Shown here: piece after piece, positions 6,551 through 12,554 of the stretch
Layout: each line of letters begins with the position of its first letter
How positions within the stretch are numbered: position 1 is the stretch's first letter
DNA from: DASRSS01 sp035656335
GTDB taxonomy: Bacteria > Actinomycetota > Actinomycetes > Mycobacteriales > Jatrophihabitantaceae
Direction of reading: 5' to 3'
NCBI GenBank assembly: GCA_035656335.1
Contig: DASRSS010000327.1
Location: forward strand, 1 to 12,554
Length of the DNA stretch: 12,554 bases
Notes under the pieces: model-generated
Told to the model about the DNA's origin: nothing
Seen by the model: only the letters and a program-made list of their open reading frames with translations
Databases searched by the model: none
Translations under genes and position numbers: made by a program

Positions 6551-6556
6551 ACGCTA
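6551..6556 (-). promoter_or_regulatory. Probable -10 element for glpD
   Basis: TAGCGT read on the minus strand, eight bases before GTG 6542. It fits TANNNT and would give an almost leaderless transcript. It lies in the 49-base gap shared with glpK. Confidence 0.45.
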
Positions 6557-6576
6557 CCCGGGGGCACGGTGACCAT

Positions 6577-6582
6577 GGAAAG
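6577..6582 (+). promoter_or_regulatory. Weak ribosome binding site deciding the glpK start
   Basis: GGAAAG lies nine bases before GTG 6592 but only three before the in-frame GTG 6586, favouring 6592. Confidence 0.4.
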
Positions 6583-6591
6583 CTCGTGCGC

Positions 6592-8100
6592 GTGTCACGC
6601 AGTCCGTCCGTCGTCGCCGCCCTCGACCAGGGCACCACGTCCACCCGCTGCCTGATCTTCGACCACGACGCGCGGGTGGTCGCGGCCGAACAGGTCGAGC
6701 ACCGTCAGCACTTCCCGCGGCCCGGCTGGGTGGAGCACGACGCGACGGAGATCTGGACGAACACGCGGGCGGTGCTGGCCGGCGCGCTGGCCCGGGCCGA
6801 GCTGGCCGCGTCCGAGGTCGCGGCGATCGGCATCACCAACCAGCGCGAGACGACCGTGGTGTGGGATCGCACGAGCGGGGAGCCGATCGCGCCCGCGATC
6901 GTCTGGCAGGACACCCGCACGCAGGCGATCTGCGACGAGCTGGCGCGCGACGGCGGCACCGACCGCTACAAGCAGCGCGTCGGGCTGCCGCTCGCCACCT
7001 ACTTCGCCGGGCCGAAGGTGCGCTGGCTGCTGGACAACGTGCCCGGCGCGCGCGACCGGGCAGAGCGCGGCGAGCTGGCGCTGGGCACGGTCGACTCGTG
7101 GCTGGTGTGGAACCTCACCGGCGGCCCGGACGGCGGCATCCACGTCACCGATCCGACGAACGCGTCCCGCACCCTGCTGATGGATCTCGACACGCTGCAC
7201 TGGGCTCCGGAGATCGCCGCCGAGCTAGGCATACCAGTCCAGCTGCTGCCGCAGATCCGCTCCTCGTCCGAGGTGTACGGGCAGGTGCGCGAACGCGGCC
7301 CGCTCGCCGGCGTCCCGATCGCGGGCATCCTCGGCGATCAGCAGGCGGCGACGTTCGGCCAGGCGTGCCTCGAACCGGGCGAGGCGAAGAACACGTACGG
7401 CACCGGCAACTTCCTGCTGCTCAACACCGGCACCAGCAAGGTGCTGTCGCGCAACGGCCTGCTGACGACGGTGTGTTACGCCCTGGACGGGCAGCCGCCG
7501 GTGTACGCGCTGGAGGGTTCCATCGCCGTCACCGGCTCGCTCGTGCAGTGGCTGCGCGACAACCTCAGGCTGATCAACTCCGCGGACGAGATCGAGTCGC
7601 TCGCGCGCAGCGTCGACGACAACGGCGGCGCGTACTTCGTCCCGGCGTTCTCCGGACTGTTCGCGCCGCACTGGCGATCGGACGCCCGCGGCGCGGTCGT
7701 CGGGCTGACCCGGTACGTCAACCGCGGCCACCTCGCCCGCGCGGCACTGGAGGCGACGGCGTTCCAGACCCGCGAGGTCGTGGACGCGATGAACGCCGAC
7801 TGCGACGTCCCGCTGCGCTCGCTGAAGGTGGACGGCGGGATGGTCGGCAACGAGTTGCTCATGCAGTTCCAGGCCGATCAGCTCGGCGTGCCGGTCGTGC
7901 GTCCGGTCGTCGCCGAGACCACCGCGCTCGGCGCCGCGTACACGGCCGGGCTGGCCGTCGGCTTCTGGTCGTCCACCGACGAGATCCGCGCGAACTGGGC
8001 CGCCGACCGCACGTGGCAGCCGAGCGCGGACGAGGCCCAGCGCGAGTCGCTCTACGCGGACTGGAAGAAAGCCGTCACCAGGACGTTCGACTGGATATGA
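6592..8100 (+). CDS. glpK: Glycerol kinase
   Basis: Cytosolic FGGY-family kinase that phosphorylates glycerol with ATP to glycerol 3-phosphate, the substrate of the divergent glpD product. The 502-residue protein is of normal length. Motifs: ALDQGTTSTR (10-19, phosphate binding), GITNQRETTVVWDR, the first FGGY signature YFAGPKVRWLL, GDQQA with catalytic-base Asp249, and the second signature beginning VVGLTRYVNRGHLARAALEA. The E. coli fructose-1,6-bisphosphate site uses an Arg in GTRIPISGIAGDQQ; the matching stretch here is AGVPIAGILGDQQ, so that Arg is Gly and this inhibition is probably absent (inference). Starts at GTG 6592, with GTG 6586 as an alternative. Its stop overlaps the next gene's ATG by four bases. 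Confidence 0.96.
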   Translation: MSRSPSVVAALDQGTTSTRCLIFDHDARVVAAEQVEHRQHFPRPGWVEHDATEIWTNTRAVLAGALARAELAASEVAAIGITNQRETTVVWDRTSGEPIAPAIVWQDTRTQAICDELARDGGTDRYKQRVGLPLATYFAGPKVRWLLDNVPGARDRAERGELALGTVDSWLVWNLTGGPDGGIHVTDPTNASRTLLMDLDTLHWAPEIAAELGIPVQLLPQIRSSSEVYGQVRERGPLAGVPIAGILGDQQAATFGQACLEPGEAKNTYGTGNFLLLNTGTSKVLSRNGLLTTVCYALDGQPPVYALEGSIAVTGSLVQWLRDNLRLINSADEIESLARSVDDNGGAYFVPAFSGLFAPHWRSDARGAVVGLTRYVNRGHLARAALEATAFQTREVVDAMNADCDVPLRSLKVDGGMVGNELLMQFQADQLGVPVVRPVVAETTALGAAYTAGLAVGFWSSTDEIRANWAADRTWQPSADEAQRESLYADWKKAVTRTFDWI

Positions 8101-9140
8101 GTCCGTCGCTTCCCACGCTGCCGCTGTCCGTCCTCGACCTCGCCCCGGTGGGCGCCGGCCAGTCCGCGTCCGACGCCGTCCAGGGCACGCTGGCCCTGGC
8201 GCGCCGCGCGGACGAGCTCGGCTTCACCCGGTTCTGGCTGGCCGAGCACCACGGCATGCCGGGCATCGCCAGCTCCGCCCCGGCAGTGCTGATCGGCGCG
8301 GTGGCCGACGCGACGCGGCAGCTGCGGGTCGGCTCCGGCGGCGTGATGCTGCCCAACCACGCCCCGCTCGTGGTGGCCGAGCAGTTCGGCACGCTCGCGG
8401 CGCTGCACCCCGGGCGCATCGACCTCGGCCTCGGCCGCGCTCCCGGCACCGATCCGCGCACCGCAGCGGCCCTGCGGCGCTCTGCCAAGCCCCTCGGCCC
8501 GGACGACTTCCCCGAACAGCTCGGCGAGCTGGCCAGCTTCCTGGCCGACGCGTTCCCGGACGGCCACCCGCTGGGCGCCGTGCAGGCCGTCCCGCACGCG
8601 GCGCAGCAGCCGCCGATCTGGCTGCTCGGCTCCAGCCTGTACAGCGCGGAGCTGACCGGCATCCTCGGCCTGCCGTTCGCGTTCGCGCACCACTTCAGCT
8701 CGGCGCACACGCTGCCGGCGCTGCAGACCTACCGCGCGTCGTTCCGTCCCGGCCGCGCCCTGGACGCGCCGTACGCGATGGTCACCGTGCAGGCGGTGTG
8801 CGCGCCGACGGACGAGGAAGCCGAGCGGCTGGCCCTGCCGTCCGCGCTGTCGTTCCTGCGGCTGCGGCAGGGACGTCCCGGTCCGGTGCCCACGCCGGAG
8901 GAGGCGGGCGCCTACCCGTGGACGCCGGTCGAGCGCGAGTTCGTCGCCCAGCGGCGAGCGGGCCAGGCGATCGGCTCGCCGGACACCGTCCGCGCCGCGC
9001 TCGCTGACCTGCTGGCCGCCACCGAGCCGAACGAGCTGATGATCACGTCCCAGCTGCACGCGCCGGAGGACCGCATCCGCTCGACGGAACTGGTCCGCGG
9101 CCTGTTCGGTGATCTTCCTCGCGGCTTGCAGCAGACCTGA
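8097..9140 (+). CDS. Luciferase-like (LLM class) flavin-dependent oxidoreductase
   Basis: A 347-residue protein of the bacterial-luciferase-like TIM-barrel flavin oxidoreductases, most like the 'luciferase family oxidoreductase, group 1' subset (YhbW/MsnO8-like). Evidence is AEHHGMPGIASSAP (49-62), GSGGVMLPNHAPLVVAEQFG, LHPGRIDLGLGRAPGTD, and LLGSSLYSAELTGILGLPFA followed by FAHHFS. These enzymes use reduced FMN, usually in monooxygenation; the substrate here cannot be read from sequence. The ATG overlaps the glpK stop in an ATGA, so translation is probably coupled to glpK. That does not show a role in glycerol use but does predict co-expression. Family is sure; function is not. Confidence 0.92.
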   Translation: MSPSLPTLPLSVLDLAPVGAGQSASDAVQGTLALARRADELGFTRFWLAEHHGMPGIASSAPAVLIGAVADATRQLRVGSGGVMLPNHAPLVVAEQFGTLAALHPGRIDLGLGRAPGTDPRTAAALRRSAKPLGPDDFPEQLGELASFLADAFPDGHPLGAVQAVPHAAQQPPIWLLGSSLYSAELTGILGLPFAFAHHFSSAHTLPALQTYRASFRPGRALDAPYAMVTVQAVCAPTDEEAERLALPSALSFLRLRQGRPGPVPTPEEAGAYPWTPVEREFVAQRRAGQAIGSPDTVRAALADLLAATEPNELMITSQLHAPEDRIRSTELVRGLFGDLPRGLQQT

Positions 9141-9171
9141 GGACGGCTCGGCCGCAGTCGGCCCGATAGGC

Positions 9172-9177
9172 CAGGAT
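9172..9177 (+). promoter_or_regulatory. Possible -10 element or ribosome binding site of the 9184 gene
   Basis: CAGGAT lies six bases before ATG 9184 and fits a relaxed NANNNT -10 for a leaderless start. The overlapping AGGATGGG could instead act as a Shine-Dalgarno sequence; the two readings cannot be separated by eye. Confidence 0.3.
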
Positions 9178-9183
9178 GGGTCC

Positions 9184-10440
9184 ATGCGGCATCGGGTGAG
9201 CGTGCGGATCGCGGCGGCGGCGTGCCTGCTCGCCCTCGCCGCGTGCAGCACCGCGCCGTCCACCGCGCGCACCAGCCCGGCCGCCGGCTCCGGTTCCGTC
9301 CCGAGTTCGAGCCACCGCACGTCGCCGAGCGCGACGCCGACCGCGCCGACCGGATCGGCGAGCCCGGCGCAGGCGACCACCGCCCCCGTCTCGAACGCCT
9401 CGCCCACCACGCCCGCGCAGATCCAGTTCGCGGTGATGAGCCTGCGCGAGCGCATCGGCCAGCTGTTCATGGTCGACTGCCCGAGCACCGGGGTGTCCGC
9501 GGCCACGCGCGCGGCGATCGTCCGGTACCACGTCGGCTCGGTGATCCTGGACGGCAACAGCGAGCTCGGCGTGGTGCGCACCGGAACGATCACGACCCAG
9601 CTGCAGAAGCTGATCAAGAACGGTCCGCAGCTGTTCATCGCCACCGATCAGGAGGGCGGCGAGGTACAGCGGCTGCGCGGCTCGGGGTTCGTGAACATCC
9701 CGTCCGCGGTCGAGCAGGGCCAGGTCAAGCCCAGCCAGCTGAAGATCGACACCACGGTGTGGGGCGGGCAGCTCCACGCGGCCGGCGTGAACGTCGACCT
9801 CGCGCCCGTGCTGGACACGGTGCCGCCGAACTCCGGTTCCAACCCGCCGATCGGCGACCTGATGCGCGAGTACGGGCACAACCCGGGCACGGTGAGCGCG
9901 CACGGTGTCGCCGTCGTGCAGGGGCTCCAGGCGGCCGGTGTCGACGCGACGGTCAAGCACTTCCCCGGGCTCGGCCGGGTCAGCGAGAACACCGACACCA
10001 CGTCCGGCGTGCGCGACACGGTCACCACGAGCGACGACCCGTACCTGAAGCCGTTCGCGGACGCGATCAAGGCGCACGTCCCGTTCGTGATGATGTCGAC
10101 CGCGATCTACACCAAGCTCGACCCCACCCGCCCCGCGGCGTTCTCGTCCAAGATCGTCACCGGGCTGTTGCGCGACAAGCTGGGCTTTAACGGGGTCGTG
10201 ATCAGCGACGACCTGGGCAACGCGAAGCAGGTCAGCGGCTATCCGATCGGCTCGCGAGCGGTGCGCTTCATCGCCGCCGGCGGCGACATCGTGCTCACCG
10301 TGGACGCGTCCCAGGCCGCGGCCATGGCCACCGCCGTGCTCAAGCGCGCCAAGGCCGATCCGGCGTTCCTGGACAAGGTCAACGCCGCCGCGCTTCGCGT
10401 CCTGCAGGCCAAGCAGCAGGCCAAGCTCCTGCCCAGCTGA
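9184..10440 (+). CDS. Glycoside hydrolase family 3 lipoprotein, NagZ/LpqI-like beta-N-acetylhexosaminidase
   Basis: A 418-residue exported lipoprotein. The signal peptide ends in the lipobox LAAC with Cys21, so the mature protein should be lipid-anchored outside the membrane. A Ser/Thr/Pro/Ala-rich linker (about 22-78) leads into a GH3 domain with LRERIGQLFMVD, ATDQEGGEVQRL, KHFPG (258-262) and VISDDL, whose first Asp (342) is the expected nucleophile. Such enzymes remove N-acetylglucosamine from cell-wall fragments; mycobacterial LpqI is the closest known type. The loop that in classical NagZ carries a catalytic DSH reads NTDTT here, so the general acid/base His is not present at that place. 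Start ATG 9184 gives a well-formed signal peptide. The gene converges with add across 14 bases. Fold and location are firm; exact substrate is inferred. Confidence 0.92.
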   Translation: MRHRVSVRIAAAACLLALAACSTAPSTARTSPAAGSGSVPSSSHRTSPSATPTAPTGSASPAQATTAPVSNASPTTPAQIQFAVMSLRERIGQLFMVDCPSTGVSAATRAAIVRYHVGSVILDGNSELGVVRTGTITTQLQKLIKNGPQLFIATDQEGGEVQRLRGSGFVNIPSAVEQGQVKPSQLKIDTTVWGGQLHAAGVNVDLAPVLDTVPPNSGSNPPIGDLMREYGHNPGTVSAHGVAVVQGLQAAGVDATVKHFPGLGRVSENTDTTSGVRDTVTTSDDPYLKPFADAIKAHVPFVMMSTAIYTKLDPTRPAAFSSKIVTGLLRDKLGFNGVVISDDLGNAKQVSGYPIGSRAVRFIAAGGDIVLTVDASQAAAMATAVLKRAKADPAFLDKVNAAALRVLQAKQQAKLLPS

Positions 10441-10454
10441 TCCGCCTGGACGGG

Positions 10455-11531
10455 CTAGGCGCGCAGGGCGGCGTAGCCGGGCTTGATCACGTTGTTGATG
10501 ATCTCCAGCCGCTCGTCGAAGCCGATGAACGCGCTCTTCATCGCGTTGATCGTGAACCACTGCAGGTCGGCCCAGTCGTAGCCGAACGCGTCCACGAGCA
10601 ACGCCATCTCGCGCGTCATCGAGGTGCCGCTCATCAGCCGGTTGTCGGTGTTGACGGTGACCCGGAACTGCAGCTTGCGCAGCAGTCCGATCGGGTGCTC
10701 GGCGATCGACTTCGCCGCGCCGGTCTGCACGTTCGAGGACGGGCACATCTCCAGCGGGATGCGCTTGTCCCGCACGTACTGCGCCAGCCGGCCGAGCGCA
10801 CCGCCCGCGGTGATGTCGTCCACGACGCGGACGCCGTGACCGAGCCGGTCCGCGCCGCACCACTGGATCGCCTCCCAGATGGACGGCAGCCCGAAAGCCT
10901 CGCCGGCGTGGATGGTGAAGTGGAAGTTCTCGCGGCGCAGGTACTCGAACGCGTCCAGGTGCCGGGTGGGCGGGAAGCCCGCCTCGGCACCGGCGATGTC
11001 GAAGCCGACCACGCCGCGGTCGCGGTACGCGACGGCCAGCTCGGCGATCTCGGACGAGCGGGCGGCGTGACGCATGGCCGTGGCGATCGCGCCGACCCGG
11101 ATGCGGTGCCCGTGCGATGCCGCGGCCTGCTCGCCCTCGCGGAACCCGTCCAGCACCGCGTCCACAACCTGCTCGAGCGAGAGCCCGCCCTCGGTGTGCA
11201 GCTCGGGCGCCCAGCGGATCTCGGCATACACGACGCCGTCGGCGGCGAGGTCCTCGACCGCCTCGCGGGCGACGCGGTGCACGCCCTCGATCGTCTGCAT
11301 CACCGCGAGCGTGTGCGCGAACGTCTCCAGGTACCGCTCCAGCGAACCGGAGTCCGCGGCGTCGCGGAACCATGTGCCGAGCTCGACCGGGTCGTGCGCC
11401 GGCAGCGCCCGGTAGCCGAGCTGCTCGGCCAGCTCGACGATCGTGCCGGGGCGCAGCCCGCCGTCCAGGTGATCGTGCAGCAGTACCTTTGGCGCGCGGC
11501 GGATGGAGTCGGTGTCGAGAGCGATCGGCAT
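10455..11531 (-). CDS. add: Adenosine deaminase
   Basis: Cytosolic zinc hydrolase that deaminates adenosine and deoxyadenosine to (deoxy)inosine in purine salvage. The 358-residue protein has the metal-binding LLHDHLDGG (His19, His21), HAGE (His208, catalytic Glu211), LGHG, CPSSNVQTGA, and NTDNR with metal-ligand Asp296. The residue after this Asp, an Asp in the mammalian enzyme (NTDD), is Asn297 here; I recall the same NTDNR form in actinobacterial enzymes. ATG 11531 is chosen over GTG 11537 because TAACGT ends exactly six bases before it, the spacing of a leaderless start. The start is two bases after the acyltransferase stop (TGAGCATG). Its product can feed deoxyribose phosphates to the deoC operon in this window, via a phosphorylase and mutase not seen here. 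Confidence 0.95.
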   Translation of the reverse strand: MPIALDTDSIRRAPKVLLHDHLDGGLRPGTIVELAEQLGYRALPAHDPVELGTWFRDAADSGSLERYLETFAHTLAVMQTIEGVHRVAREAVEDLAADGVVYAEIRWAPELHTEGGLSLEQVVDAVLDGFREGEQAAASHGHRIRVGAIATAMRHAARSSEIAELAVAYRDRGVVGFDIAGAEAGFPPTRHLDAFEYLRRENFHFTIHAGEAFGLPSIWEAIQWCGADRLGHGVRVVDDITAGGALGRLAQYVRDKRIPLEMCPSSNVQTGAAKSIAEHPIGLLRKLQFRVTVNTDNRLMSGTSMTREMALLVDAFGYDWADLQWFTINAMKSAFIGFDERLEIINNVIKPGYAALRA

Positions 11532-11533
11532 GC

Positions 11534-12554
11534 TCACACGTTAGCCGTCCGCGGCTGGACGGCTCCGGCGCGCGGCTCGGGACGGTGCGCCCAGCGCCGC
11601 CGCAGCGGCTGCTCGACCAGCCGGTAGGACAGCTCGGCGACCGCGACGAGTACGACCAGCCAGGGCAGCAACGCCCAGCCGCCCGGCGCGGGCTGGTGCC
11701 CGAACGCGTAGACGAACACGTTCACGGCCAGCATGTTCCACAGGTACAGCCCGTACGACAGCTTGCCCAGGTGCACGAGCGGCGGCCACGACAGCGGCCG
11801 CGCGAGCAGCCCGCTCGGCGCGACGACGAGCGCGAGCACGACGAGGACGCTCAGCACGGTGACCTGCGTGTAGCCGTCGGGGTCGAGCGTGTACCGGCGG
11901 ACCCACTGGTCGTGCAGCGTCGCGACGGTGAGCAGGCCGATCGCGACCAGCCCGAGCACATCCAGCGCCCGCCGCAGCCGCGAGCCGAGCACGCGTCCAC
12001 CGGTCACGATCGCGATCAGCGCGCCGAACGCGATCTGGTCCATGTGGCTGTCGAAGGAGAAGTTCAGCCGCTGGGCCGACACCCGCACCGAGCCCATGTG
12101 CGCGCGGTCGATCCAGGCGCCCAGCACGACGACGGCGCACGCGACGAGCACCGGCGTCCGGGCGCGTCCGAACCGCAGGCCCAGCGCGAGCAGCGCGATG
12201 AGCAGCGCCGGCCAGACGAGGTAGAACTGCTCCTCGATGGCCAGCGACCACGACCACTCGAAGTTCTCGCTGATGCGCGGGTACGCGGGCGTGATCTCCA
12301 GGAAGTCGGTGACGTACCCGAGCGCGCCGACCAGGCCTGCCCACCAGGTGCGGACGGGGACGCCGGTGGCCAGCAACCACGCCACGCTCACCGCGACGAC
12401 GGTCGCGAGCGCGGGCATCAGGCGCGCCCAGCGGCGGCGGTAGAACGCGCGGACGCCGATGCGCCCGGTGCGGTCGTGCTCGGCCACCAGGAGGCCGGTG
12501 ATCAGGTAGCCGCTGATCACGAAGAAGACGCAGACGCCGAACGAGCCCTGCACG
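11534..12554 (-). CDS. Acyltransferase 3 family membrane protein, 3' part (5' end outside window)
   Basis: Integral membrane O-acyltransferase of the OafA/YrhL type, which transfers acyl groups (often acetyl) to sugars of cell-envelope polymers or secreted compounds. The frame is open to the window edge and gives 339-340 residues. Visible: FFVISGYLIT, FYRRRWARLMPA, SWSLAIEEQFYLVWPAL, LGKLSYGLYLWN and the terminal VEQPLRRRW, with nine or ten hydrophobic segments between them. The start, and the catalytic-His segment expected in the first membrane helix, lie beyond base 12554. The gene ends two bases before the add start, and its last codons contain the TAACGT that probably serves add. The acceptor cannot be inferred. 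Confidence 0.93.
   Translation of the reverse strand, partial: VQGSFGVCVFFVISGYLITGLLVAEHDRTGRIGVRAFYRRRWARLMPALATVVAVSVAWLLATGVPVRTWWAGLVGALGYVTDFLEITPAYPRISENFEWSWSLAIEEQFYLVWPALLIALLALGLRFGRARTPVLVACAVVVLGAWIDRAHMGSVRVSAQRLNFSFDSHMDQIAFGALIAIVTGGRVLGSRLRRALDVLGLVAIGLLTVATLHDQWVRRYTLDPDGYTQVTVLSVLVVLALVVAPSGLLARPLSWPPLVHLGKLSYGLYLWNMLAVNVFVYAFGHQPAPGGWALLPWLVVLVAVAELSYRLVEQPLRRRWAHRPEPRAGAVQPRTANV
11538..11543 (-). promoter_or_regulatory. Probable -10 element of a leaderless promoter for add
   Basis: TAACGT on the minus strand matches TANNNT and ends six bases before ATG 11531. It lies within the last codons of the acyltransferase gene. There is no Shine-Dalgarno sequence for add, so a leaderless start or reinitiation after the TGA is expected. 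Confidence 0.5.

Noticed and set aside
4821..6572. 583-codon open frame on the plus strand opposite glpD
   Set aside because: His/Arg/Gln-rich low-information translation; glpD on the other strand has both family signatures.
6861..8096. Upstream extension of the flavin oxidoreductase frame through glpK
   Set aside because: The translation before ATG 8097 is Arg-rich shadow of glpK; family similarity begins at SVLDLAPVG right after the ATG.
10443..10461. Possible terminator between the GH3 gene and add
   Set aside because: A five-pair stem (CGCCT/AGGCG) with a nine-base loop and no T-run is too weak to call.
9043..11373. 776-codon minus-strand frame across the GH3 gene and add
   Set aside because: Spans two convergent genes with clear motifs and shows only repetitive Arg/Gly/Ala composition.

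Overview
The window is high-GC actinobacterial DNA (codons ending almost always in G or C, GTG starts, promoter -10 hexamers 6 to 8 bases before start codons). The gene set (glpD, add and a deoxyribose-phosphate aldolase operon near one another, plus an LpqI-like lipoprotein) suggests a filamentous actinobacterium of the Pseudonocardiales type. That placement is inference, not proof.

Layout. (1) Bases 1-2746, plus strand: the 3' part of a long, eukaryotic-type deoxyribose-phosphate aldolase gene, then a complete aldehyde dehydrogenase, then a 291-residue, cysteine-free aldehyde-dehydrogenase-like protein. They are separated by 2 bases and by an 8-base overlap, so they form a tight operon. The last two look like the two halves of the ALDH16 family encoded as separate proteins. 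(2) Bases 2747-3743: a degenerate stretch with an internally deleted helix-turn-helix gene remnant on the minus strand, followed by about 700 bases without a credible gene but full of short direct and inverted repeats, with a strong A-over-T strand bias. (3) Bases 3744-4790, plus: an acidic conserved protein of unknown function with an internal duplication. (4) Bases 4815-9140: glycerol catabolism, with glpD on the minus strand diverging from glpK on the plus strand across 49 bases, and a luciferase-like flavin oxidoreductase coupled to glpK by a 4-base ATGA overlap. (5) Bases 9184-10440, plus: a glycoside hydrolase family 3 lipoprotein (NagZ/LpqI type). (6) Bases 10455-12554, minus: adenosine deaminase, preceded by the 3' part of a membrane acyltransferase gene.

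How the genes fit. The aldolase splits deoxyribose 5-phosphate into glyceraldehyde 3-phosphate and acetaldehyde; the dehydrogenase pair is well placed to oxidise the acetaldehyde. Adenosine deaminase acts upstream in nucleoside salvage. GlpK and GlpD convert glycerol to dihydroxyacetone phosphate, so both modules feed triose phosphates into central metabolism.

Nothing here is clearly a new defence or mobile system. The most notable items are the split ALDH16 pair in an aldolase operon, the repeat-rich gap with a duplicated promoter-like segment, the internally duplicated acidic protein, and the repeated leaderless-promoter pattern.
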